Of a stretch of 64,000 nt of DNA, positions 47,396 through 57,814 are shown one piece after another. How positions within the stretch are numbered: the first letter of the stretch is position 1; the number at the start of each line of letters is the position of its first letter. The stretch is taken from assembly GCF_020921035.1 (NCBI RefSeq), contig NC_063160.1, positions 5,476,501-5,540,500 of the forward strand, in the 5' to 3' direction. Origin of the DNA: Rhodamnia argentea. Lineage: Eukaryota; Streptophyta; Magnoliopsida; Myrtales; Myrtaceae. The position numbers and the translations under genes were made by a program. A model generated the notes under the pieces. That model searched no databases. It worked only from the letters and a program-made list of their open reading frames with translations, and was not told where the DNA came from.

Positions 47396-47799
47396 TTAGT
47401 TGGAAAGGAAAGAAAGACAGGTTGGGTTGGACAATGTCAAACCCACGATCGCTATACCTGCATGAGTCCAATGTGGTCGGTATGGCACAGGAGGCCCATC
47501 ATCTCCCTGGTGCGCCGTAGGGTAAGCAAAATATGGATGATGATGATGATGGTGCTCCGAGTCCGAGTACAACACCCTCTTCCTCCTCCTCCTCCTCGTC
47601 CTCCTCCACCAGTCGCCGCCATCCACCGTGCCTCCGTCCTGCTTTGCCTCCATCCAATGAAGAACCTCTTGCTGTTCGCGGGTTGGCCCTCGAAGAAGGC
47701 CGCGTCGCCAGCGTCTAGCCTCTTCTCCTTCACGTAACGGCTCGACCCTTTGGTCAGCATGTAGCTCTGGCTACTGCTCCAGTACGAATACCTGAAACA
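47396..47799 (-). pseudogene. B3-domain (NGATHA/RAV-like) gene fragment
   Basis: The minus strand encodes the C-terminal half of a plant B3 DNA-binding domain: [30 protein letters not shown] and FFIGWRQ, as in NGATHA and RAV factors. The N-terminal half is absent; upstream sequence is unrelated. A splice-acceptor-like TTTGTTTCAG overlaps the break, so a missing upstream exon is possible but none was found. After the domain the best continuation is in another frame ([19 protein letters not shown]), with a histidine run typical of NGATHA tails, so there is probably a frameshift within the GGA repeat. The fragment ends near 47396. Most likely a truncated pseudogene. Confidence 0.7.
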
Positions 47800-47879
47800 A
47801 ATTATATGAAAAAGAAGAATAAGATCATAGCCAACGAATGAAATGTGAAAATGTCTTGCTTTATGTAAATACCCATGCA

Positions 47880-48693
47880 CACATACAGTGGCGCCGGTGG
47901 CGGGCGGGCGAGCAGCCGTGGCGCTGGGTAGGCGAGCAAGTGACCAGCAACCAGACTTTTTAATATGTTATGCAAAAGAAAAAAAAAATAAAGGAAAAAG
48001 AAAAATTACAAATTACAAATTAAAACAATAAAAAATTAAAAAAACAAGAGGCACACGAATAGGTTGACTTAACTAATAACATTTATAAACTAAATGGGTT
48101 GTAAATGGGTTAAAATATGGGTTTGTCTTTAAACCCATTTACAACACATATACAATTATGTTTACAACTCAAACCCATTAACATCCCATTTATTAAAACG
48201 CAACTAACACATAGTTGATCCATATAATTGAATATGGGTTAAAATATGGGTTTTGAACCCATTTTGACACCTCTAAGATTCACAGCTCTGCAGCGCCTTG
48301 ACCCTATAGAACTACGGGTTATGTTTCTAACTTTCCTGAAGAAAGGAGGTTTTGGTTTTGAAATCAGAATGCAAAGAATTCGATAGCAAAACGAAATCGC
48401 AACTATGAAAAATGCGTTGTCGTGACCTTCCTAAATTGAACCACCAAAGGAAAGTTAATGGATTACGAAACGGAACAAAGGTTTGTCTCACGAGGCAAAG
48501 TTTGATTTTAGTGCTAAATCTCCCAAGCTCTATCAATCGCAACTTGATTTCTTAACACAAATCATTTACACATGCAATTAAATTTAATTAGGAGTCACCA
48601 CTAATATTTTATCGATCAATTAGAAATAAAGGAATATGTGAAAGAACATTCTGCAAACAAAACATTTCATGGACATGAGAACTTGATTACGCT
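47880..48693. other. No gene seen; hAT-like MITE fragment
   Basis: A GC-rich patch at 47886-47950 is followed by a purine tract and then AATGGGTT / AACCCATT blocks ending TTGACACCTCTA (about 48276). It is one half of a hAT-like MITE related in style to 22092-24968. Confidence 0.45.
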
Positions 48694-48895
48694 GGGGAAA
48701 TTACCAAAAAGTCATAAACCTATTGCAATTATGCCAATTCAGTCTCAAACTTTTTTTTTTTTTGCCGATTCAGTCCTAAACCTTTTGCGGTTGTGTCATT
48801 TTAGTCCATCGGGCGAATTTTGGCCGGCCGGCGCTAACGTTGACGCCGGTTGACCAACGACCGAATATTTTAATAATTTTTTAATATTATCCATA
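48694..48895. mobile_element. Left arm of a TTAGGAC-type foldback MITE
   Basis: GGGGAAATTACCAAAAAGTC end, then three CAATTCAGTCCTAAACC-type subrepeats and a GGCCGGCCGGCGC centre. The right arm is missing. Confidence 0.6.
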
Positions 48896-49117
48896 AAATA
48901 CATTGCTCAAAGAGATAGACAACCCTTCACGAGATAAGAAAATCAAAAGCAAAGCTCCATTATTTTCTAACGCTACAAGGATTCTCCAAGATGTTAACAA
49001 AAAGGCAAACAATGCATGCATCCTTAACATGATTTTTAAATGCAGTGTCTATAATTTTTTTTGGTTTCCTTTTATGCAAACTAACCTATATGCAATACAT
49101 GAGATGAGACAACCAAT

Positions 49118-49122
<5 letters not shown>

Positions 49123-49208
<86 letters not shown>
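49123..49208. repeat. (CT)36 then (AT)7 microsatellite
   Basis: A 72-bp CT run followed directly by ATATAT. Likely highly polymorphic. Confidence 0.95.
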
Positions 49209-49497
49209 GGTTTTTCAAAACATGAAAAGTTGTGTTTCTACGAAACAATATGTTTATTCATAAAAGGATTTCACGATTATAAATTCAACGTTTCTAGTTC
49301 CATATTTTTCACTTTTCAATTTTCTTTTCTTTCTTAATATATAACGATTTATTAGTGCCAATTTAGGAAGGTTTACGACAGGTTGTTGAAACCAAACATC
49401 GAAAGCATTGATACCTTCAATTAGTTCAAGCCAAGCTTCCGCTTGTTACCCACCTTCTAGGTTGATTGTTAGCCCCAACAGATACTAATCTTTTTTT

Positions 49498-49735
49498 AGA
49501 AAATTGTTCAAAAAGTCTTAAATCAATTACACTTTTGCCAATTTAATCATAAACATTTTTACTTTTTGCAAAGCCGAATAGACCCCGGCGAGCGCTGACA
49601 TGGACAATTTTAAGTAATGTTTTGAATTTTTTTGAATTTTGAATTTTTTTTCTTTTGTTTTTTTTTTTTTCCTTTTTTGGGTCTTTTTTTTTTTTAAATT
49701 CTAAGAGGCGCGCGAGGGTCAGCCGGCCTCATACT
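49498..49735. mobile_element. Left arm of another TTAGGAC-type MITE
   Basis: AGAAAATTGTTCAAAAAGTC end and CCAATTTAATCATAAAC subrepeat, then a pyrimidine tract and the beginning of a GC-rich patch (GGCGCGCGAGGGTCAGCC). It stops abruptly near 49735, close to the defensin-like locus. Confidence 0.55.
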
Positions 49736-49788
49736 AAAGAAAGAACGCTCAGACATAAGAAAGTAATTATTTGACTCATCGAGAAGGA

Positions 49789-50173
49789 CTACATCTTAGG
49801 TAATGGTGATATGGACGGAGATGGAGCCTCCAATCTATAGCAGCAACAGGTGTTGGCATCGATGCATCCGCCGTTAATGGATACTCCATACTTCTCGACA
49901 CAGGCTTCGGCGCATGTCTCCTCCGAGCAGCTCGGGACGCGAATGGTGGGCTACCGGCATTTCTGTGCCTCACCTACGCTCACCCTTGCAATCTGTGTTT
50001 ACACAGAATGAAAACATTGGATTAAAGAGAGTAGTGAGCAAAAGCGCAAGCAAAGTTCCCGGAGAGAAATGGTCGATGATGACGGGATACCCCCATGAGA
50101 AAACCAGCAAAGCAATGGTGAGGACAGAGAGGAGGAGAGCAGAACAAGGCACGGTCTTCATCTTCGTCTTCAT
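49789..50173 (-). pseudogene. Defensin-like cysteine-rich peptide gene with a nonsense codon
   Basis: Exon 1 (50173-50091) encodes a signal peptide, MKTKMKTVPCSALLLSVLTI and further hydrophobic residues. A donor GTATCC follows. Exon 2 starts after an AG near 49993 or 49985 and reads AQKCR, a TAG stop at 49951-49953, then CSEETCAEACVEKYG, GGC and TCCCY before a final stop at 49789-49791. The cysteine spacing (C-x3-C pair, GGC, CCC near the end) and the intron just after the signal peptide fit plant defensin-like (LCR/DEFL) genes. Such peptides are secreted and act in defence or reproductive signalling. The stop lies between the first and second cysteines, so only a stub would be made unless splicing avoids it. 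Function is inferred from pattern only. Confidence 0.6.
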
Positions 50174-50221
50174 CTTCAAGGGTTGGTTGGTTTGTGAGAG
50201 TGCTAAGACCTGAAGCGTTTC

Positions 50222-50231
50222 TATATTTATA
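50222..50231 (-). promoter_or_regulatory. TATA box of the defensin-like locus
   Basis: TATAAATATA on the minus strand, about 50 bp upstream of the ATG at 50173. Confidence 0.55.
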
Positions 50232-50670
50232 ATCATTTAACGGCAGATTCACGTGATTTGAGAATTTATTGCCTCATCACAATTTGTAAATATATCGAGT
50301 GTTAGATTTTGAGAAATAGATAATGGAATGGATGATTTATCATTAGATATAAAGTTAAGCTGATAGGTGGAGGGAGATCACATGAATATAAAGAGGATAT
50401 AGGATCTGTTGTCAAGCGATATAGGACAACAATTTCAACACCCCATCTCACATGCATGCCGGATTACGGGTGGCACGTGGAAGTTGACCAATGTGGGGTG
50501 GACACACAATCACAGAAAACACCGATTCTAATATTATGTTAACTTTAGAGAAATAGATAATGCAATGGATGATTTACCATGAGGCACAAGACCAATATAA
50601 ATATACATACAAGAAAAGATATAAATGTAAATACATACAATAAAGGGAAAAAAAATCTAATCCTAATTTA

Positions 50671-51314
50671 AGGAAACTTCCAAAAAAGGGCCTCAAGTAC
50701 ACTTATTTTCTCAAATAAGAGCCTGAAGTAGACTTTATTTCAAATAAGAACTTGAAGTGCCATCATTGTTTTAAAGAATGGCCTAAAGTAGCTATGGTTG
50801 TTTCAAATAAGGGCCTATTCTCGCCGGCTGACCTCCCAAATTTTCTAGCCAATCAAGGGCATTTTTGTTGAAATGTAAATTTAATATAATTTTTTGTTAA
50901 ATTAAATTAAAAAACAAAAAGTTAAAAAAAAGGAAAAAAAGCGGGTGGGTGGGCACCTCGATCCTGGCCAATGGCCGCTGCCCTTAGCCGAGCCTAGGCA
51001 AGGGTCGCGGCCCTTGGCTTTGGTCATCCACCCCAACAACTATAGCTCCGGCCTGTATTTCTTTTTCTTTTTTTTTTAACTTTTTTTTAAATATCTTAAA
51101 AATAAAATAAAATAATAAATGATTCAAATGCCATTAACTAAAGTGACTCGGGCTTTTTTTTATACTAATATAGTCATTTTAGGCCTTTATTTCACACTTC
51201 GGACCCTTATTTGGCATAATGAGGATACTTCATACCCTTATTTGAAAAAAAAGTTCACTTCGGGTTCCTATTTGAAAAAATGAGAGCACTTGAAGCCCTC
51301 ATTTGAAATTTCCC
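50671..51314. mobile_element. Foldback MITE with GC core, 644 bp, perfect 10-bp target duplication
   Basis: Flanked by TCCTAATTTA at 50661-50670 and 51315-51324. Ends AGGAAACTTCC and (reversed) GGGAAATTTC. Each arm is a series of four to six subrepeats of about 30 bp with the consensus CAAATAAGGGCCTGAAGTG, in opposite orientation. The centre (50940-51055) is GC-rich (GGCCGCTGCCC, GAGCCTAGGC), preceded by A-rich and followed by T-rich tracts. Confidence 0.9.
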
Positions 51315-51324
51315 TCCTAATTTA

Positions 51325-52232
51325 TACAATATATCTAACATTGAGAACTGTTAAGTTCTTTTGGGCTGAATCATGGGAACTGTTGGCTAGGCCTATGAAA
51401 CAGCCAATGATGCTTCTGAGAGAATCAACTGCTTTTGTCCAAACAGAGTTGGGCTCAAATTCTTTTGGGCTGAATATTAAGACCTGTTGGGTAAGTTTAT
51501 TCTTGATGATGTCCTCGTTTGCAACCGAAAAGAGTTGGGCTTGAGCATTCAGTATGAGCCCATAACGAGAGAGACCTTCAAGGTAGACGCCACTCGATCC
51601 TCATTCCTAGGCAACATTACTCGTTTGATTGAGGAGTAACCAGAGCAGACTCGTTTTTGCATGAGATGAACCCAGACCAGAAGAACACATCGCAGAGTAC
51701 ACGAGACCAATGTATGTAATGGCCTTTCAGTTAGTAGGCATTATGATAACGAGTAGTGCCCTACCGCAGTATCACAATCTATAGTAGTCAAACAAATCTA
51801 AGGATCAATGTATGAATGGCCTTTCAGTTAGTAGTGGCACTATTGTGGCTGCAAATTTAGATAAGCATTAAGTGGAACCTATTCTACAGTCCAGATGCAC
51901 GATCTGCTGACAGCATGGTTTGTTTCTGTTGCTTTCCCGCGGTCGAATTTTCTGATCGGTTACGGACTCCTTCATCAATTAATTTGATGTTTTTATAGAT
52001 AAAGAACGTAAAATAAAGTGAATAATAAAACCATTTTACTAGTAATTTTATTCTATATATGTGGAAATATGTACAATTGTTCCAAAGCTTAAGCCATCCG
52101 TGCAATTGAGTACACAAGATTGTACCTTTACCATGAGCGAGATTATTTTCCTTTTATGCTGAGCGAGACTCGTTGATTAAGTCTGTTATGGATTCTTATC
52201 CATAGTATTAGCTAGTAACAGACATTTAAGGA
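51325..52232. other. No gene seen
   Basis: A short direct duplication (TGTATGTAATGGCCTTTCAG and TGTATGAATGGCCTTTCAG, near 51711 and 51809) is visible. The frame at 51290-51544 begins inside the MITE and has no motif. Confidence 0.4.
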
Positions 52233-52382
52233 ATGCCAACTTACTAATGTTGAGAGGACTACACTCTCGTCAATGAGACGGAAAACGACAAACTTATCAT
52301 TAAAGGGATGCCAACTTAGTGATGTTGAGAGGATTATGCTCTCGTCCATTAGACGGAAAACGACGTACTTATCATTAAACCT
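52233..52382 (+). repeat. 75-bp tandem duplication in the MADS copy 1 promoter
   Basis: ATGCCAACTTA...ACGGAAAACGAC...TTATCATTAAA occurs twice in a row (52233-52307, 52308-52382). The equivalent region upstream of MADS copy 2 (about 55510-55585) has a single unit, so the doubling came after, or was lost from, the gene duplication. Confidence 0.8.
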
Positions 52383-52480
52383 CTTAAAACGCATGCTAAT
52401 ACATGGAAAGCCGAATAAGAATTACCAATCAAAGAGGGAATGATGCGTTGTTTTAAGCATTGCTCTGGCCTGCAACGTCT

Positions 52481-52488
52481 TATAAATG
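52481..52488 (+). promoter_or_regulatory. TATA box of MADS copy 1
   Basis: TATAAATG, 72 bp upstream of the ATG; the same box is conserved at 55686 upstream of copy 2 in matching context. Confidence 0.55.
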
Positions 52489-52552
52489 GTGACCTCTTTT
52501 TCATTATTCTCGCAATATCATTTGAATTTACATTGATTTTGCAGGGTGAGAC

Positions 52553-53128
52553 ATGAAGGGCGAAACAACTAGAGCGAAGACGATGATCGAGGGTGCCAAG
52601 GCTCGACGAGTTGCCTTCTCGAAACAGCGACCGGGGCTGTTGAAGAAAGCAAGCGAGCTGTGCACTCTTTGTGCTGTCGAGATGGCCCTTATTCTCTTCT
52701 CTCCTAGCGGCCAGCCTTTCTCCTTTGGACACCCTTCTGTGGGTGCAATCCTAGACAGGTTTGAGCATCCACAGACCGCTTGTCCTCCTGCCACCCAACA
52801 GGCTCAAGCTAATGGAGACCAGACCCTAGCTGAACTGAACAAGCAATATGCAGATGTGCTCGAGCAACTGAAAGCTGAAAAGAAACGGGCAAAAGAGCTA
52901 CGAGACGTCAAGCCTCTGGAAATCCAAAACCTTAGCTTCGACCAGCTAATGGTATTAAAGAAGGCGCTCGCAGATCTCAAAGAAAATGTGGACCAGAGAA
53001 GGATGGAGCTCTTGGCATTAGAGGCTGCAGCTCCAACCCCTTGCGCAAGAGCTATGGATGGCTCCGTCATTAGAAGAACTGATGATAAACACTCTGATCC
53101 TCCTAAAGCAAACGCTGGTGAGGAGTAG
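52553..53128 (+). CDS. Type I (M-alpha) MADS-box protein, AGL62-like
   Basis: A 191-residue intact frame. The MADS domain is at residues 1-60 with the motifs ARRVAFSKQRPGLLKKASEL, CTLCAVEMALILFSPSG and PFSFGHPS, characteristic of the AGL62/AGL61/AGL23 group. The usual FSKRR is FSKQR here. A variable linker (about 65-100) and a coiled-coil-like C-terminal region follow (LAELNKQYADVLEQLKAEKK, LKKALADLKENVDQRRMEL). Members act in endosperm and female gametophyte development as heterodimers; this specific protein's role is unknown. No intron, as usual for the group. A diverged duplicate lies 3.2 kb downstream on the same strand with shared promoter and 3' sequence. Confidence 0.9.
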   Translation: MKGETTRAKTMIEGAKARRVAFSKQRPGLLKKASELCTLCAVEMALILFSPSGQPFSFGHPSVGAILDRFEHPQTACPPATQQAQANGDQTLAELNKQYADVLEQLKAEKKRAKELRDVKPLEIQNLSFDQLMVLKKALADLKENVDQRRMELLALEAAAPTPCARAMDGSVIRRTDDKHSDPPKANAGEE

Positions 53129-53200
53129 TCAATTTTAGTGGAACTAGGGGAGAGATTGTTGGTCTGTCTGGAATTGTATTTTATATGATTCAATCAATCT

Positions 53201-54505
53201 CTCCTCTTAAAAAAGAGAGAAGTCTCGAGGATACAATAACCAATAAAAAAAATTTCTTTTTGAGTTGCTAGACTTCAATACTGTGTTACCATATTAATTT
53301 AAAAAATTTCAATTAAGAGCATGAAGTAGAGTCGTTTTCTCTTAAGAGGGCCTAAATCAGATATTGTCTCAAATGAGGGTCTCAAGTGGCAAATTTTGTC
53401 TCAAATAAAGGCCTAACATCACCAACTAGCGTAATCTTGTCCACATAAGGGGTATTCAAACCAAGCTCGTTGGAGATTCTAAGTTTCATTCGTTGAAACG
53501 GTTCTCTAGTAGATTCCACACTTTCTTCCTTTCTGATGTGATGATACCATTATCCAAGGCTTCAATACATCAAATCGCTCGATGCCAACAAGGTGTTGAG
53601 CAAAATAGGAATAGGCGAAGAAGACCGCTACTTTTAGAAGCAGCTATGCAAGGCATTGCTAGCCACCCACACTCGCTCATTGGCATCGTGTGGCTCAACA
53701 ATGAAACATCACCCCTCAGGTGGCGCATGCTGAAGCCTCCGCCGAAGGAAGAGAAAGAGCTCACTCACTTGTATGACAGGCAACAGTTTATCGAGGCGAT
53801 AAAGAACCATGGAAGAGTTCATTGCCGAGGGGTATGATCGCCACAACCATAGGGCCCAAAGGATCTGTTGAAGCTAATTGAGATGCTTGTAACTAGAGAA
53901 CCAGAAGTTTGAGCAAGAAGCTCACAAGCGGTGGTTTAGGATGAGGAATGAAAGTCATTGTGGAGCTCCAACAAAAATGGTATGATATTTTTAGCTAATT
54001 CGGTTTTCGGCTGCAACCGAACTATGAGATTTGTCCTAAACATTGATTTTTCCCCTTTGAGACAATGAATCGCAGAGAACAAGAGAGATAATGAACTGAT
54101 TATAATCGATTTAAGCTTTACACTTTTGAGAAAAGTGCAGTCTGTTTCTGTTACGTTTAAGTTGAAAATGAAGAATTGGCGATTGCTTCACAGAACTCTT
54201 TCCAGCAGACAGGCAACATCCTTCCTGATTTACTCCCGGAAGTCACTAATGGAGAAAGATAGACGGGTCGTGAGCCATTGTCTATGTTATGCCCGTATGA
54301 TTGTGCACTCTTGTTCCTAGCAGTAACACTATAACTCGTCTTAAGCCTCTGGCTAATGTTACTCATTGGTTCATTTTCCTTGGCAACATCTTTGTCTGCT
54401 CTTGCCGAGACTCAGCAACCACCAACTCTCCAGCTACACAACTACTCCCTTTAGCGACATGTCTTTTTTCACCTCCAAAATGCATCAAACTCCACGTATT
54501 CTAAT
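53201..54505. other. Between the MADS copies: no supported gene
   Basis: 53300-53420 holds a fragment of the CAAATAAGGGCCTGAAGT MITE family. The frame at 53493-53837 and nearby text (LTHLYDRQQFIEAIKNHGR) look like old coding sequence but were not recognised. Confidence 0.4.
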
Positions 54506-55165
54506 GGGTTTGGTTCGGCTTTGGTAATGGGTTTTGGGAAAATACAAATACCTTTAGTCTTAAGGATTTGGAGAAATGCAAATTGCATTTGATAAAAACT
54601 CCTTTGGAAATGGGCTTTTAGTTAAATAGTATTCGGTAAAAACTCTTTTACAAAGGCCTTTGGCTGAATTTTTTTTTTTTTTCTACTAACTCTCGGGTCG
54701 CCGGCCGGTTGGACGACTTTCAATGATAGTTGAACGACCTAGTCGGGGAACTTCTTGGGGTCCGGGCGACCCTTGGAGAGTCGTGCAACCAAGGCTAGGC
54801 ATATCGAGGTCAAGCGAGGGCCGCCTGGGTCACATGACCCACCGCCCGAGGTTGCGCGAGCTCGGCAGCCATCATGGGGTCACGCAACTTATGCGGTGAG
54901 GCTTGAGGTTGTGCAACCTCGGCGGCTGTCGCGTAGGTGGTCACATGACCTCGCTGCCCGCCTTCGGCAAAAAAACGAACAATATCACCGAGGGGGCAAA
55001 ATCAACATTTGAAAGAATTGGTGAGGGCAGTTTTGGGAGAAGAAAAAATTAATTCTACGCCAGCATTTGGCCAAATCCCTCTTAAAAAAGGCTTGCCAAA
55101 TACTCCAGCTTTCCTCAAAAGATCTAAAACATCTTAGAAAAACTGAACCAAACGCACCAAAGTCT
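54506..55165. mobile_element. MITE with GC core, about 660 bp
   Basis: Left end TGGGTTTGGTTCGGCTTTGG and right end reversed GGTGCGTTTGGTTCAGTTTT; AAAAGGCTTGCCAAATACTC-type blocks mirror the left arm. The centre (54690-54970) is GC-rich with GAGGTTGCGCGAG and CACATGACC blocks, preceded by a T tract. No target duplication was identified. Confidence 0.6.
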
Positions 55166-55757
55166 TTTGCCAACCCATCAACTAAAATTCCTGTTTTGCT
55201 CGACACTTTCTCAGCATTGAGCTATTTAAGCGGTGTAATGCAGAGTTTATCAATCACTCAACAGCTCAAATGTTTCACCGCCCTAAATTACACCAACAGC
55301 AAAACCAGTCATCTCACAATCTCTTGCTAAGAACGCACTCAAGAAAACTCAGAAATAAAACCCATCTTGTTCTGTCCTATCGTGTAATAACCGAGTCGAA
55401 TATTATATATGACTTAAGTTATTGATATCAGTATTGATAAGAATAGATTTTTATTTATATTATCTCATAGACCTCCTTGAATCTGATGTCCTTTACAAAC
55501 TCAAACTTGCGATGCCAACTTTGCAATGTTGTGAGGATTACACTTTTGTCTAGTCCACGGAAAACGACATGTTTATCATTAAACCTCTTGAAACGCATGG
55601 TAATAAATCTAAAGTCAAATCAGAATTGCCAATTAAAGAGGGAGTAGGTGCATTATTTGCAGCATTCATTTGGCCAGTAAAACCTTATAAATGGGCACAT
55701 CTTTTCACTATTCTCGCATTGGAAGCTGAAAATTACATTGATTTTGCAGCGTGCACA

Positions 55758-56322
55758 ATGAAGGGCAAAACAACTGGAGTGAGAGAGACGATCGAGGGTG
55801 CTAATGCGCGGCAAGTTGCCTTCTCGAATCGTCGACCGGGGCTGTTCAAGAAAGCAAGGGAACTATGCACTCTTTGTGCCGCTGAGATGGCCATTATTCT
55901 CTTCTCTCCTAGCGGCAAGCCTTTCTCCTTTGGACACCCTTCTATGGGTGCAGTCCTTGACAGGTTTGAGCATCCAGAGACGGCTGCTTCTCAACAGGCT
56001 CAAACTAATGGAGTCCAAACCCTAGCTGAACTGAACAAGCAATATGCAGATGTGCTCAAGCAAACTGAAAGCTGTAAAGAAACGGGCAAAGGAGCTACAA
56101 CATATTAAGCCTCCGGAAATCCAAAACCTCAGCTTCGACCGGTTAATTGTGTTAAAGAAGGCGCTGGCAGATCTCAAGGGAAAGGTGGACAAAAGAAGGA
56201 TGGAGCTCGTGGCATTAGAAGCTTCAAGTTCGGCTCCTTTCGCAAAAGCTATCGATGCTTCTGTCATTAGTCAAACTGATGATGAACACTCTGATCTTCG
56301 CGAAGTAAAAGTTGGCGAGTAA
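55758..56322 (+). pseudogene. AGL62-like MADS copy 2, one-base insertion
   Basis: From the ATG at 55758 the protein closely matches copy 1: ARQVAFSNRRPGLFKKAREL, CTLCAAEMAIILFSPSG, PFSFGHPSMGAVLDRFEHPE. At about 56060 the sequence CAAACTG replaces CAACTG of copy 1. The added A shifts the frame, giving TESCKETGKGATTY and a stop at 56106-56108. The original frame continues intact to 56322 (LKAVKKRAKELQHIKPPEIQ, LKKALADLKGKVDKRRMEL). The MADS domain itself is undamaged, so a truncated 116-residue protein could still be made. Promoter and 3' sequences are conserved with copy 1. Either a recent pseudogene, a truncated functional paralogue or a sequencing error. Confidence 0.85.
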
Positions 56323-56400
56323 TCGATTCTAGGCGAACTAGGGGAGAGATGGTTGCCGCATCTTATTGTGCTTTTACATTATTAAGTCAATCTCTCCTCT

Positions 56401-57069
56401 TTAACTGGAGAGAAGCCTTGAGGACACACTAATAAAAATGTTATTTTTTTTTTTAAGTTTCTATTTTAGGTATAGCGTCACGATAGCAAATTTTTCCAAG
56501 AATACAACTAGCGTTGAAGCAACAAATATATAAATCTGGATTAGCCAAATAACACGAGTTATGCTTCTAATGACCCAATGCAAAGATGCCACATTGAACC
56601 TATTGATCAGGGGCTTTGACGTGTGTCTTAATTGGTCTATTATATTGGTGATTTTCATGTACTTGGGATTTAGGTACTTAAAGTAGGTTCCCTTATGATT
56701 ATAAAATACAATTTACTTCATAATTTTTCCATTACATAAAAGCTTGTAACATTGGGGTTTCGTTTCGGACCTTATGAAAAAAAAAAACGACTTAAAACTT
56801 ATACTTACATTACGAGGTCTTGTCTCTTTCAAACCACAAGCCTCATGGTCATACACCTTCACAGCATGTGCATTTCAAAGTGCAATAAATCTAGCCAAAA
56901 CTTTTACGTGGTATGAACAATTTAGTTACTTAATCTACACGTGAAACATTTATCCTTTTGCCCTACTCTAAATCTCATCTCTCTCTCACTTTAACTCTTT
57001 CTCTTTACAAGTACGGGAGTTGAACCCCACACTTGAAACTAAATGTCTGCATCTCATTCAATTCACTTA
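56401..57069. other. No gene seen
   Basis: 3' flank of MADS copy 2, then AT-rich DNA with short frames only. Confidence 0.4.
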
Positions 57070-57345
57070 CAATATCTCATGTGTAATGGTGTCCATAAAC
57101 TTTTATTTTGTCTAATGTGGTCGTTGAACTTTGGTTCAATGTTTAATTTAGTCCCTAAACTTTTAAATATTTTTATATAGTAAAGAGAGTAAAATTGATA
57201 TTTGACAATAGTTCAGAATTCATTAAAGTCTATGGACGAAATTGCACAATGAGCCAAAGTTTAGAGACCATATTGCACAAATTCAATCTAGATATGACAT
57301 TGTAGATTTGATCAAATGTTAAAGATCATTTGCGCAATTATCCCT
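57070..57345. mobile_element. Decayed foldback MITE
   Basis: TAGTCCCTAAACTTT and AAAGTTTAGAGACCA blocks face each other around the centre; GAACTTTGGTTCAATG and CAATGAGCCAAAGTTT mirror each other. The right side reaches CGCAATTATCCC. The left terminus is unclear. Confidence 0.55.
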
Positions 57346-57814
57346 TCCTTTATTTTTATTTTTATTTTTATTTTTTTTCTATCGAAAGAAAGATTCTATT
57401 CATTAGTCAAGATAATATTCGAGAGATTGTAGAATGCTTTCAAGCTCCCAGGAAAAAAAGCAAATAACTGAAAGCAAATAACAAAACATATTCTGCAGCT
57501 AAAAGTATAATCTATTGATATCTCATTATAAAATTTTGGCAACCGATCATCTAATTCAGTGATGAGCACAAACCAAGAAATTCAACACTAGTTGCAACGG
57601 CTTGCGGTGCGCATCTAGGTTCGAGGCCCCCATCTCCATCGCCAAGTATAACATCAATATCAGTATGTTGAAAGAGCACGGATCAAATACCTATAGGAAA
57701 TTCCTAAATCTATATCTAGATTTAGTTCGGGAGAGTAAAATCCCTTAACCTAAACATAAATCTAAATCGGGAGAAGGGAGCGGCATAACTTCAAAGAGTT
57801 ACCTATTTTTTATT
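57346..57814. other. No gene seen
   Basis: AT-rich intergenic sequence. Confidence 0.35.

Noticed and set aside
49337-49903. Plus-strand frame through the CT repeat (48903-49337)
   Set aside because: Its translation is a serine/leucine run from the microsatellite.
56990-57045. tRNA B-box-like GGGTTCAACTCC (minus strand) and similar text near 12205 and 43025
   Set aside because: No matching acceptor, D or anticodon arms could be folded by eye; more likely repeat fragments.
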